Positions 42,161 to 51,852 of a DNA stretch of 64,000 nucleotides are shown here, piece by piece (position 1 is the first letter of the stretch; each line of letters begins with the position of its first letter). The notes under the pieces were generated by a model that did no database searches, had not been told where the DNA came from, and saw only the letters and a list, made by a program, of their open reading frames with translations. Made by a program: the position numbers and the translations under genes. Source of the DNA: Cymbomonas tetramitiformis (taxonomy: Eukaryota; Chlorophyta; Pyramimonadophyceae; Pyramimonadales; Pyramimonadaceae); NCBI GenBank assembly GCA_001247695.2, contig LGRX02029134.1:1-64000 (forward strand), read 5' to 3'.

Positions 42161-45100
42161 GTCATGAGGACCCCAAACCGGCACCTTAGAATCAGGGACC
42201 TGAGCGTCGGTGGAGTAACCTTCCAGAAGTGATTGGATATTCCTGGTATCGACTTGTCCTGGAGGATTTCCTGCGGGGGCTCCTCCAGTCTTCTTCCCAT
42301 GTGTGTCTCGACTGCGGCAGCGTCTGCGTGGCTTGTGGCGGCCCTGTCTCCTTTTCTCCGGTGCATGGCCTCCCGGTCCCTGTTCCTCTTTCTTTTTCTC
42401 TCTGGGGCCGCCTCCTGGTAGGCGTCTATCGCTTGTTGTGGAACGTCCGTCAGGTTCTGGAGTTCCGACTCTCCCAGGTCCATCTCCATCATCGAGCGGC
42501 ACAGACCGTCAATTGGGTCCTCACGTTCTGCCTCCTCGATCGCTTGCATCATCTCTCTGTCTGGCGAGTTCATGGCCCCCCTCTCGCCCATGTCCAGAGG
42601 CGGCCCCCGCGTCTCATCGAATTCCCAGAGTAGGTCCCACTCGTCCTGAGTGGCCACTTGATCCCGCGGGTGTACCTGTTCCTGGTCGCCCGGCTCCCGT
42701 CGCTCCGGCGGGTCGTCTTGGCTCCGGGGAGCGTGCTGGAGTTCCTCCAGGAGCATCGGCTCCTGGGGATTCTCCCCTGGTGTCCCCATTTCCACGTTCT
42801 GTCGGCCCCGGTCGGGGCCTTGGGCTGGCCCTGGGGCGCCGGTCGTGGGGTTCTTTGTCATAGAGCCCTCTGCTGAGATAGCTCCCTCCCGATTTCCCCT
42901 GCCGGGTGTTCCCCATTCTTCCCACGGGCTGCTCGGGGGCTGTAGCCATTTTCTCACTGACTTGTGCTGTGTCGCTTTTAGTGCAATTCTTTCTGCCACA
43001 TACCTTTCCACCGCCCCCTCCCCTTGCAGGGGCCTCATCGATTCACCATCCCGGGCATTGGCCACGAGCGTGTACATGGTCCTGTTGTCCCATGGGTCAA
43101 TTTGGGTGGTGCCCTCCTGGTTCTCTGCTGCCTGTTTGGCCGCCTCATCTGCCTTGTCGTTGCCCTTCACCCCCGTGTGGCTTTTGACCTTCCTGAGTGA
43201 GACCTTCGTTCCCTGGCTGTTATGCTGTTCTACCAGGGAGAGTATATCCTCAAGCAAATCCCTGTGTCTGTGGCCCTCCATCGTGTGGGGTCTGGATAAC
43301 ATGTTGAGTATTTGGTACATACTGCAGAGGCTGTCCGTGCAGATTGCTATCTCGCCCGGTGTTGTGCATTCTCTGGCCCTGAGTGCCGCGTGGATCGCCA
43401 GGAGTTCCGCCCTGTTGATGGTGAGGTGTCCACCCGTCGACCACGTGCCCCTCCAAGTTCTGGGGTTTTCATCCCCTCTGGGGTCCCAGTAGGCCGCTCC
43501 CACTCTATGTAACCCCCCTTCTTCCTCTGGGTCCAGTCGCGATCCATCCGTATAGAGGAACGAGGTTGCATCCCAGGCTTTGTTGATTTCCTCTAAGGTT
43601 CTGGAACGTCCGGTTTTGTGCTTAATGGGACACGTGGGGAACCTCTCCCTTACTTCCGTGTGTCCCCTGTCCCTGTCTTGTCTGCTGAAGAGCATGGGAG
43701 TGCGCTCCATTGCTTTCAGCCATCTGGCCCTCGAGTCCTCTTTGATCTTGTCCAACGGCCATGCCGTGTTCGCCTCATGGTACTCCGTGATCGTGACCTC
43801 GGCGAGTCCCCTGTCGCGCCATGTTTGTCTCATGGCCCTCGCCGCCTCCGGGGTGCGGTCTTCCTTGGGGACCTCACCCCCTTCGTTCCCCCATCCCTGT
43901 CTGCGCGACATGCTCGGTATTTCCCATTTTCTCATCGGGTGAGGGTCGAAGATCATGTCGTGTTGACTAGTGCTCTCCATCGCGTTTTTGACCGCCGCCA
44001 TGTCTGACACTGCGTCCGAGGTGTGGACCCTCGGGTTGGCCGGCCTGAGGTTCCGAATCGTGTGGTACTTACGGACCGTGCAGTACGTGCTGCGCTGCAG
44101 GGCCTTCCCGACTAGTTCCGCTGCCCCTTCTGGGTCCGGGCAGAATTTTTGCCATCCCTCTGCGTTGGCAACAACTAGGATCCTAACTCCCCAGTTGCTG
44201 TAGTCCTTCTTCGTGACGCCTGATACTGTGGTGCCTCCCCAGTGGTCTGGGGGAAGGAACGTAAAGCTTTTTCTTGGGATCACCCCAAATTCATGTATCC
44301 TAGTATCTCCATACCTCCTGCAGTATGCCTTGGCTGGCGTTCTCGTCCAGGCCGGATAAATTCCTACCCCCAGTACCGGGGTTTTCGCCATGGTGGACAT
44401 CAGGGCCTCCTTAAGCGCTTTGTCCAGGTCTGCCGCTGTGTACTCCGGATTGAACTCGAAGGCGCCTAGCTCTCCCCATTGGGTGTCCCATGCGGACCCT
44501 TTGGATCCGAAAATCTTGTCCCTGTCGAACTTGGAGCAGTATGTCGCCGTGTGGCTGTGTACGTTGAGCGGCGACGCGAATATCTCCGCTTGGATCCCGA
44601 AGGCCTCCTGGAGCGCTTGCATAATTTCTGGAGGGAGCGTCCAGTGATTTTGCAGTGCAGTTTTCTTGACTTCCTCCTCCTCCTCGCAGGAATATCTTTT
44701 GAGCAGGAGGACTACTTCTGTGGCGAATCCGTGGACTGTGCCTAGCTGTGGCTCCCGCTCCTCGAAGGACCGCCGTCGCTCTTCCCCCGCCTTTGTATGG
44801 GTCTGATCTGCGCTGTCCGTGCCCGCCGCGGCCACATATCTGTCGTAGAGCCTATCGAGTACCTCTTCTTTGAGGGCGCCTATCATCTTGCCTCGCTCGT
44901 CGTGCGCGAACACGTGGTGCCTGCCTGTCTCCGTCGTGAGCGTGCATTTGCCCGAGGGTGCTGCGTCCCAGTCTGGGTTAAAGGGTTCAGTGTCTATGTT
45001 GAGCTCGGTGACCCCCGGCCAGTAGCGGGCATGCCTCGTGGGAGCTCCTGACAGCGGTTCTCTTTCTGTGGGTCTCCGAGCCTGCTGTGCTTCCCGCTCC

Positions 45101-48100
45101 TTGTTGTGGAACGTGTCGGTCTCTCGTTCGGCCCGGCTCGGGTTCATTCCCGCAATTCCTCCTGTCAGCAGTGTGTCCTCTTCGACCCATGCTTCCCCCT
45201 GTGGGCGAACTGGCCCAAGCAGGTATTCCCTGCTTCCCCAGTGCGTCCTAACCGCTAGGATTGTGGTGCTCTCGGACGCCTCAACGGCCTGGGGTTCCTC
45301 CTCCGTCTCTTCGAGCACTTCCGGATTATTGGCAACCGTCGGGCCAGCGCCTACCGAGAGCTCCATGGTGTCGATCCTCCACCACATGTTCCTGCTCCGG
45401 CAGTCATTAACAGGGGGGTGCGTTGCCCATGCGACCTGTTCACTGCTTACGAGGTGCGTGGTCATCAGCCTAACCGCGTCCCTCGGGAATCCGATTTTGG
45501 CCGCATGCTGGAACAACTCCCCAGTCCTGACATCTCCTTTGGACAATTGAGCGAGGACCCATGTCCTCAGCATCATGATCTGCGCCGCGGTCCCCTTCCA
45601 TTTCGTGCCTCTGCCGTCTTCCAGGCTAACCTTTGTGACCCGGTGGGGGCTTGTTTCCCTCTGGGGCGTCTGCGCAGGCGGATTCGGCCTGGGTCTGATC
45701 TCCTCGCTCTCCACCGTGGCCTGGGGGCATTGTATGATCTGCCTGGTCCTTTTCTCACCGACCTTCGGGAGCTCCCGGGCGTGCCTGGGGGTTGCTGGCA
45801 CCGTGTTTGCCTGGGTCTGCCTGGTCGGGCTCCTCCCGACTTGCATTGGCCCCGCGCCGGCCTCTTCCTGGATTTCGTCATCCACTTCCTCGAAGGAGAT
45901 TGGGTCATGAGTCTCTCCCTCCCCGTGGAACACGTGGTGGCGCTCCCGTTGTTCCAATTCTCCTATGCGCGCCATGATTGGGCCTCTCATGGCTTTCCTG
46001 TATCCCTTGGAGGTCGTAGCTTCTCCGCCCACCGGGGGCCCATGCAGCCCGATCCAGGACTCCCACTTCTCTCCTGTGGTGGACCTGTTCCATTCCTGCC
46101 ACTTGTCAATCATGTAGCACACCCAGACGCCGCATTGGTATCCGTCCCGTTGGTGTGCGACCCCCATGTTGGAGACCGTTACGTTGACCGGCGGCCATCC
46201 CGGCGGTCCTGCCCACTGTCTCAGCGCCGTCAGTAGGCGCGTGTCTTCCCCCCCCATTGGGTCGTAGAGGTAGATTGAAACACTGGTGTCCTCATTTTTT
46301 CCGAATAGGAGCACATTCCAGTGGCTGCCGTCGCAAGTCAGGACAAAGGAAAATCCCTCGTCCCGGACCGTTTCCATCGTGTTGCGCATCTGCGCCTCGT
46401 ATTGTTCCGACTGCTCGAACTCGGTTCCGTTGAGGGCATCCGCGAGTTTCGTTTGGTGCATCGACACTGTGTCCAAGCCTGTCGTGCAGAGGCTGTGGGT
46501 TTCCACTTGTATGGAGCTAAGCCACGCCTCCCTGCCTCTGGTGTCCGAGAAGACCCCTTCCGTCCTGTGCCTGGGGGTGCCCTCCCCCCGGGGCTCGTTT
46601 CCTCTTCTTCCTCCCCCCTTCAGGAGGCTGTCCGCATGGGACCCCTCAGAGCGGTTTCTCCTCATCGCCCTCCTGCTGTCCATCGCCTCCTTCTCGGTGA
46701 TTCTCGCTCCAGCTCTGGCTGCGTGTCGCAGGTCTGAGAGGAATTTTTCCGCCTCGGTTTGCCTGGGTCTCACGCCCACGGAGTCCATTATCATGACTCT
46801 ACCCCCCGGGTCCTCACGCAGGGTGGGTCTGACTCCAATATCGTGGCATTTAAAGGCGTCTTCGTGGTCTTCCTCGTCCTTGGCGCAATAACCTGTCGTC
46901 ATTTGTTTTAAGGCGTTTTTGGCCTGCATGGAGGTCGTGGGGGGTCCTCTTCTTCCTGCGTGCCACAGCGATCGCGGGCCCCATTTGGATTGAGTGGGGT
47001 GGAAGCCCTCTTCCCAAGTGGTTGGTTCTTCCCCTTCGGTCGCCTGGGGTTCTGCCAACCTTTGGAACCCTAGAGCGTTGTGTGCCTCTTTGGACGGCAT
47101 AAACTGGGGTTTGAGGGTGAGGTTCTTCGGGTTGTCCCAGAATCGCGCGTCGTTGGGCTTGTCAGCGAGCGCTTCGCATATATATGGGTACAGCATGAGC
47201 ATGAAGGTTCGCATGCGCCCTTGAAACCTGGCGGGGACTTTTGCTTTTGCTTCTCTGAGGCTGCACGCACGGGTGCCCCCCTTCGCCACATAAAACCCCT
47301 CCTCCACGAAAGGGAGCAGAGGCAGCAGCGTGGTCAGACTAAGCGGAATTTCCTCCTGGTCATTGACTGAGTAGATCTTCACGCTCTCCTCACCCGTGTC
47401 CTGGTCAACGACCGTTCTGTGTCTGCCTTCGAGCGCACTCGGGAAGGGCTTCCGAACCGCGTTCGCAAGTTTGGAGATAACCCCGTGCTGGGTGTTAATC
47501 AGGTCCGCCAGCAGCGGTCCAGATCCTGTGAGCGAGACTTGGTGCTCACGTAGCACCGCAAGTTGCCGGGCTGTGCAGCACCTGTCGAGTTCCCCAGTTC
47601 TGACCGTACCGTCCACCTGTCCCTGTCTGCGGTTGTAATGATACCTGACCAGCCCCCTCGTGGTGGCACTAAGTTGAGAGGTCTGCTTGGCATGAAAGGC
47701 CTCACTTTCCCTGAACACCTCTCTCGGTCTTTCTCGAAGGTCTTCTCTGGTGGCGGTGGCCATCTGCAGGGCGCTCGCCACACTTTGTGCGTACGTGGCC
47801 AGCAGTGGTGTGTGCCCAAGTCCGTAGGAGGTTTTCGGGAGTGCCGTGTAGCAATTAGCGGTGCCTCTTGGCAGTCCATTAAGGAGCTTGTATGCCCCGC
47901 CGATAGTCGCGTCTAGGTCCTCGATTTCTTTGGTAGAAAAAATCCCTAGGGGAAGGGCATATCTAAGCTGTCCTATAACTGCCGAGCGGAGGACCTCCTC
48001 TTGCTGTCCGCTCGTCAGAGGGGAGTGGAGGAGCGCCTGTATCCTTTCCCTTGCCTGCAGAAAGGAGGCTTGCTTTTGGACCGTCCAGTCCCCCGAGAGG

Positions 48101-51100
48101 GCTACTTGTATCCCAAGGTACTTGTATGGGTCATCCGGGTGGAGGTACGGGAATCCATGCTTGCCTACCCTGGGGGTGCGCATGGTGACATCCTCGTATG
48201 TCTCCTCAGGGATCGGAGACCCTTTTTCGTCCGTTCCCGTAATTCCGCATTTGGTCTTGTTGATTCGAAGTCCACTCCAATTGGAGTAGAGTTCCAGCTT
48301 CCTGACTTGCACTGCCAGTTGCGTTGCCGACTCCGCGATCAGGGCGAGATCGTCCACATATGCCGCCGAGGAAGTGCGAATTGGTTTGTCCGAATCCGTG
48401 AGGCGGTGCATATACCCCTTGTTGCCCGCCTTGAGCCAGCGTAGTAGGGGTTCCAAATAGAGAATAAAGAGCAGGGGGCTTAGCGAGTCTCCCTGCACTA
48501 GTCCCCTTTTGACCATGAGGGGCTCCGAGCTGTAGTGCTCTATCTTTGAGGCCATCCTAAAGGGTGACCTGTGTGCCTCCCCCCCGTAGAGGTCTGCCAC
48601 CACTCTGACCGCGTCTTCCGGGATCCCCAGGTACTTCATGGTGTGCTGGAGTCTGTCATGCTCCACCGATCCGTAGGCGTTCTCGAAGTCCACGTAGAGA
48701 ACATGCAGTTGGCTGTGGGACAGTTTGCTGTCCTCGATAACATGCTGCAGTCGAAGGAGCTGGTTGATCGTGCTTCTGTGTTTCCTAGAACCCATCTGCT
48801 CTTGGCTGTGGATACTGTTTACCTCGCAGAACGTGGATAGAACATCCGTGACCATTGCCGTATAAAGCTTGAGAATTGTGCGGAGAAGCCCTATGGGCCT
48901 GTAGTTGGAGAACACAGAGGTGTCCCCTTTCTTATGTAGGTAGACAAAGGTGCCCAACTTCCAAGTGCCTGGGGCTATCCCCGCTTTCCACATCGCCCTC
49001 ATGAGCGAGAAGAGAAATTCGTGGAATTCCTCCGGCATAGCCTTGAGGATTTCATTTGGTACCGCATCCGGGCCGGCTGCCTTCCCGTTGGGGAGCCGCT
49101 TGACAATTTGTCTGTAGAGTTCAATAGTGAGCCTGCTCCCAAGCTCCGTCTTCCTCGGTCTTTGCCCCGGTTTCATGCTATCCGGGGCTTCCGCCGCCAG
49201 CCATGGCATCTCTTCGTCCAGTTGGTCCGTCCTGGGGTGTTCGAAGCAATATGGGTCCGAGTGGGCCATGTGCCCCGAAAAGGCCTCTGCGGTGGCCACC
49301 GCCCCGACTGCCATTTTGTTGTTTCTGTCCCATATCCCCAAGGTTCTTCCTTTCGGGAGTGCGTCGCGGTCTCTGAAGACGAACCTGTGGGCTGACTTTT
49401 TCATGCGATAGTAGTTACTACGGAATTTCTGGACGAATGTCTCCCAGGTTTCGGCTTTATGGTCTTTGATAACGGACTTGGCCTCCTGCCTGAACCTGCT
49501 CATCTCAGACTCCGCCCACCAGTGGGGGTCTTCCGGCTCCGCACACGTGTCAGGTCTGCCCTTCGCCGTGTCCCGTGGCTCCGCCATGGCTTCCTCTAGC
49601 AGTGCCGCGCTGGGGGTTTCCCCTGTTGCCCTCTCTATCGCAAGCATCTCCTGTAGGACCGCCGCTGCCTTCAGCGCTTTATCACGCTTCCTGAATTTAG
49701 ATTTTGGTAGTCTGACCCCTGTGTTGGGGTCCCTGGTGACCTTGGGCTTGCACCTGACGGTTTCAAGGGGGATCTCCACTGCCCGCATGGCTTGCTGAAG
49801 AACCCCATCAACTGCCTTCCCGGCCTCATCAATTCTTTCCCTGGCGTCCGGGCTTCCCCTTTCCGCCGCGTCGACCGCGTTTTCGATCACTGTCTTGAAT
49901 TCAATTTCCCTGAGACTCGGCTGGAGCGCCGAATCTATTGCCGCCTTCATTGAGCGTTGCAAGGCTTTGGAGATCGGGAATTGATATTTCGTGATCGGGT
50001 CGGGTTTCGCCTGCTCCTCTACTATCGGTGTGGTCGTGTGAAGCTTCCACAGCGGCACCGCCGCCACTGCCGCTTGGTGGTCGCTGCAGTGCCTGTGTGC
50101 CCTGGTGTCGATCGGGTGCCGTTCGTCAGCGATCCGCTGAAGCTCTTCTGACGCTAACCACCCATCGATTTTGTGGTCCCCAAACGTGGGTCCTTGCGGG
50201 CAGCTGATCTCTGCAAGGCCCGCCCGGTCAGACATCCCTCTCCATGCACGGTGTTCTATCCCGTCTTGCTCTCTGGGGATCTCCGCGACGTTGAAGTCTC
50301 CCCCCACCACCATGTGCTCCCCCTTCCTGGAAGCCACTGCGGCCTCTCGGGTTATGTAATCACGGATACACGTCCTGACCACCGCTTCTTCCGGGTGGGG
50401 AGGGTTGTAGACACCGAGCACGTGCACCTTCACGCCGCTTGGCAGCGTAATAACTACATGCTGTAGATACCCTTTCGCGCATCTGGGGACTTCACGGTTA
50501 GCGCGCACGTCCGTCCTGTCGTAGGGGCGTCTGAGGGCTAGGACCACCCCCCCTCTGTACGAAGTACCATCCGCCCCCCTCCTCTGGGTTCCATGGCACG
50601 GCGCTGAGTGCCAGGCGCTGTAACCCAGCCCTTGGAGTTTTTTTGGTCCCATGGGGCCCGCCGCCTTTGTTTCTGTGAGAACCAGCACGTCCGGCTGGTG
50701 TTCCTCGCAACTCCTGGCGAGATCATAGTACGCGTGGTCGCTTCCTCTGATATTCCAGGTCATCAGGGACAGCCTACCTTCCTCCCCCACATCTGGTGGG
50801 GGTGTTTGATTCTCTTTGTCGCTGTGGTGATTTGGTTCATTTTTAGATTCTCGTGCACTATTGCCCCAGCAGCCAAGCACGGTCTTTGCGCCTGCCCTAT
50901 GCTGTCTCTTCTGCTGAGCTGGCGCCTGTCCGCTTCCCGTCACTTGTTGTAGTGGCCTGAGCACTGCCCTTTTGCCGGGTACTCTACTACTCCCGCTCCG
51001 GGTGCCGGCCTGGCATTCCGCTTGTTCCTCCTGCTTGGTGGCGATTTGCATGACGATTCTGTGTTGTTTTGCCACCCTATTGTTTGTCGTTTTCCCAGTG

Positions 51101-51852
51101 CCCCCAGCGGCTCTGTGCGCCGCCCTTGGCCAGGTTGACCTCTCTGGGGATTTCGTCCAGTCGCACCATGCTGCCGCCATCACCGCGACCCAGACCCCAC
51201 ACTGAAAGTCATCGTACTGAGTACGGAGTTTGATGCACGTGATTTCGGTAGGGACCCCCTGCTTTGTCCTTCTCTCTGCCCACTTTCGGGTGGCGTCCAG
51301 CAGCTCCTCATGCCCCCTCGCTCCTTCCCGTGGGTTGGGTCCGTAGGAGTCAAAGAGGTGCACGTGGGTGCCCCCCCCTTCCCCGGCCTGTTGGTCAAAG
51401 AAGAGGGCCCTCCAGTGCTCTCCGTCACACAGCGGCTGGTACGCGAACCTCCCGTTCGCGAGCAGGCCATCGATCCCATCCCTGGCCAGAAGTTTGGAGA
51501 GGAATTTGTGCTGGTTCATCTCCTCCGGCGGAGCCGGGTCAATTGTGTGAAGGTACCGGCTGAGTTGCACATCTGATATACGTCCCTCCACCGTGTAGAG
51601 GCCCCCCTCCTCTTGGGGGTTCGCGCCCCGTGTCTGGTTCCTTGGGGGGGGGGCGCTTTTCACCCCCCCCACCGCTAAGGGGGGGGGTGGAGGGTTGATC
51701 TTCCCCTCCTCTGCGAGACTTCCTGTTCTTGTCCCTATCTTCGAGCTCTTTCCTGACTTTCCGCAGCATGCCGACCGGAACAAAAACACAGTTGCTGTTC
51801 CTCCCCGCAAAATTCCTGCGGAGGGAGGTCCTCCCTGCAGCGCTATTGACAT
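41923..51852 (-). CDS. Retrotransposon ORF2: ULP1-APE-RT-ULP1-PCIF1-like-RNase H polyprotein
   Basis: 3309 codons, open throughout. Approximate residues: 95-240 ULP1/C48 protease (GEHW His, LFDSYG Asp, FQCGVWV Gln/Cys); 358-600 APE endonuclease (MTWNIRG, LTETKA, GGDFNV, SDHQA); 900-1200 reverse transcriptase (GKAAGPDAVPNE, VDFENAY, YVDDLAL at 48353-48370); 1780-1930 second ULP1-like protease (GSHWNVLLF, YLYDPMG, YQCGVWV); 2410-2590 PCIF1-like adenine methyltransferase-type domain (EIFASPLN, YCSKFD, FGSKGS, FEFNPEY at about 44447); 2762-2915 RNase H (YTDGS, NRAELLAI, CTDSLC, GNDKADE). After a low-complexity linker, the segment leading to the CCHC knuckle begins at about 3190. The ORF overlaps ORF1 by 314 nt in another frame, so its true start (51852, a later ATG, or a frameshift from ORF1) is unknown. 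The last about 75 codons after 42157 are out-of-frame noise. Confidence 0.9.
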   Translation of the reverse strand: MSIALQGGPPSAGILRGGTATVFLFRSACCGKSGKSSKIGTRTGSLAEEGKINPPPPPLAVGGVKSAPPPRNQTRGANPQEEGGLYTVEGRISDVQLSRYLHTIDPAPPEEMNQHKFLSKLLARDGIDGLLANGRFAYQPLCDGEHWRALFFDQQAGEGGGTHVHLFDSYGPNPREGARGHEELLDATRKWAERRTKQGVPTEITCIKLRTQYDDFQCGVWVAVMAAAWCDWTKSPERSTWPRAAHRAAGGTGKTTNNRVAKQHRIVMQIATKQEEQAECQAGTRSGSSRVPGKRAVLRPLQQVTGSGQAPAQQKRQHRAGAKTVLGCWGNSARESKNEPNHHSDKENQTPPPDVGEEGRLSLMTWNIRGSDHAYYDLARSCEEHQPDVLVLTETKAAGPMGPKKLQGLGYSAWHSAPCHGTQRRGADGTSYRGGVVLALRRPYDRTDVRANREVPRCAKGYLQHVVITLPSGVKVHVLGVYNPPHPEEAVVRTCIRDYITREAAVASRKGEHMVVGGDFNVAEIPREQDGIEHRAWRGMSDRAGLAEISCPQGPTFGDHKIDGWLASEELQRIADERHPIDTRAHRHCSDHQAAVAAVPLWKLHTTTPIVEEQAKPDPITKYQFPISKALQRSMKAAIDSALQPSLREIEFKTVIENAVDAAERGSPDARERIDEAGKAVDGVLQQAMRAVEIPLETVRCKPKVTRDPNTGVRLPKSKFRKRDKALKAAAVLQEMLAIERATGETPSAALLEEAMAEPRDTAKGRPDTCAEPEDPHWWAESEMSRFRQEAKSVIKDHKAETWETFVQKFRSNYYRMKKSAHRFVFRDRDALPKGRTLGIWDRNNKMAVGAVATAEAFSGHMAHSDPYCFEHPRTDQLDEEMPWLAAEAPDSMKPGQRPRKTELGSRLTIELYRQIVKRLPNGKAAGPDAVPNEILKAMPEEFHEFLFSLMRAMWKAGIAPGTWKLGTFVYLHKKGDTSVFSNYRPIGLLRTILKLYTAMVTDVLSTFCEVNSIHSQEQMGSRKHRSTINQLLRLQHVIEDSKLSHSQLHVLYVDFENAYGSVEHDRLQHTMKYLGIPEDAVRVVADLYGGEAHRSPFRMASKIEHYSSEPLMVKRGLVQGDSLSPLLFILYLEPLLRWLKAGNKGYMHRLTDSDKPIRTSSAAYVDDLALIAESATQLAVQVRKLELYSNWSGLRINKTKCGITGTDEKGSPIPEETYEDVTMRTPRVGKHGFPYLHPDDPYKYLGIQVALSGDWTVQKQASFLQARERIQALLHSPLTSGQQEEVLRSAVIGQLRYALPLGIFSTKEIEDLDATIGGAYKLLNGLPRGTANCYTALPKTSYGLGHTPLLATYAQSVASALQMATATREDLRERPREVFRESEAFHAKQTSQLSATTRGLVRYHYNRRQGQVDGTVRTGELDRCCTARQLAVLREHQVSLTGSGPLLADLINTQHGVISKLANAVRKPFPSALEGRHRTVVDQDTGEESVKIYSVNDQEEIPLSLTTLLPLLPFVEEGFYVAKGGTRACSLREAKAKVPARFQGRMRTFMLMLYPYICEALADKPNDARFWDNPKNLTLKPQFMPSKEAHNALGFQRLAEPQATEGEEPTTWEEGFHPTQSKWGPRSLWHAGRRGPPTTSMQAKNALKQMTTGYCAKDEEDHEDAFKCHDIGVRPTLREDPGGRVMIMDSVGVRPRQTEAEKFLSDLRHAARAGARITEKEAMDSRRAMRRNRSEGSHADSLLKGGGRRGNEPRGEGTPRHRTEGVFSDTRGREAWLSSIQVETHSLCTTGLDTVSMHQTKLADALNGTEFEQSEQYEAQMRNTMETVRDEGFSFVLTCDGSHWNVLLFGKNEDTSVSIYLYDPMGGEDTRLLTALRQWAGPPGWPPVNVTVSNMGVAHQRDGYQCGVWVCYMIDKWQEWNRSTTGEKWESWIGLHGPPVGGEATTSKGYRKAMRGPIMARIGELEQRERHHVFHGEGETHDPISFEEVDDEIQEEAGAGPMQVGRSPTRQTQANTVPATPRHARELPKVGEKRTRQIIQCPQATVESEEIRPRPNPPAQTPQRETSPHRVTKVSLEDGRGTKWKGTAAQIMMLRTWVLAQLSKGDVRTGELFQHAAKIGFPRDAVRLMTTHLVSSEQVAWATHPPVNDCRSRNMWWRIDTMELSVGAGPTVANNPEVLEETEEEPQAVEASESTTILAVRTHWGSREYLLGPVRPQGEAWVEEDTLLTGGIAGMNPSRAERETDTFHNKEREAQQARRPTEREPLSGAPTRHARYWPGVTELNIDTEPFNPDWDAAPSGKCTLTTETGRHHVFAHDERGKMIGALKEEVLDRLYDRYVAAAGTDSADQTHTKAGEERRRSFEEREPQLGTVHGFATEVVLLLKRYSCEEEEEVKKTALQNHWTLPPEIMQALQEAFGIQAEIFASPLNVHSHTATYCSKFDRDKIFGSKGSAWDTQWGELGAFEFNPEYTAADLDKALKEALMSTMAKTPVLGVGIYPAWTRTPAKAYCRRYGDTRIHEFGVIPRKSFTFLPPDHWGGTTVSGVTKKDYSNWGVRILVVANAEGWQKFCPDPEGAAELVGKALQRSTYCTVRKYHTIRNLRPANPRVHTSDAVSDMAAVKNAMESTSQHDMIFDPHPMRKWEIPSMSRRQGWGNEGGEVPKEDRTPEAARAMRQTWRDRGLAEVTITEYHEANTAWPLDKIKEDSRARWLKAMERTPMLFSRQDRDRGHTEVRERFPTCPIKHKTGRSRTLEEINKAWDATSFLYTDGSRLDPEEEGGLHRVGAAYWDPRGDENPRTWRGTWSTGGHLTINRAELLAIHAALRARECTTPGEIAICTDSLCSMYQILNMLSRPHTMEGHRHRDLLEDILSLVEQHNSQGTKVSLRKVKSHTGVKGNDKADEAAKQAAENQEGTTQIDPWDNRTMYTLVANARDGESMRPLQGEGAVERYVAERIALKATQHKSVRKWLQPPSSPWEEWGTPGRGNREGAISAEGSMTKNPTTGAPGPAQGPDRGRQNVEMGTPGENPQEPMLLEELQHAPRSQDDPPERREPGDQEQVHPRDQVATQDEWDLLWEFDETRGPPLDMGERGAMNSPDREMMQAIEEAEREDPIDGLCRSMMEMDLGESELQNLTDVPQQAIDAYQEAAPERKRKRNRDREAMHRRKGDRAATSHADAAAVETHMGRRLEEPPQEILQDKSIPGISNHFWKVTPPTLRSLILRCRFGVLMTTCQEAPHMAEQISGPGLRPLREEGHSGTQAGWMQRRDQHEHGHSQAQRSGKDPLRSDQEGTNGRQSDLDRTPRGARRD

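Noticed and set aside
42229..42863. Plus-strand ORFs of 134-186 codons, and many others across 41.6-54 kb
   Set aside because: Shadows of the GC-rich retrotransposon ORFs on the opposite strand; no motifs.
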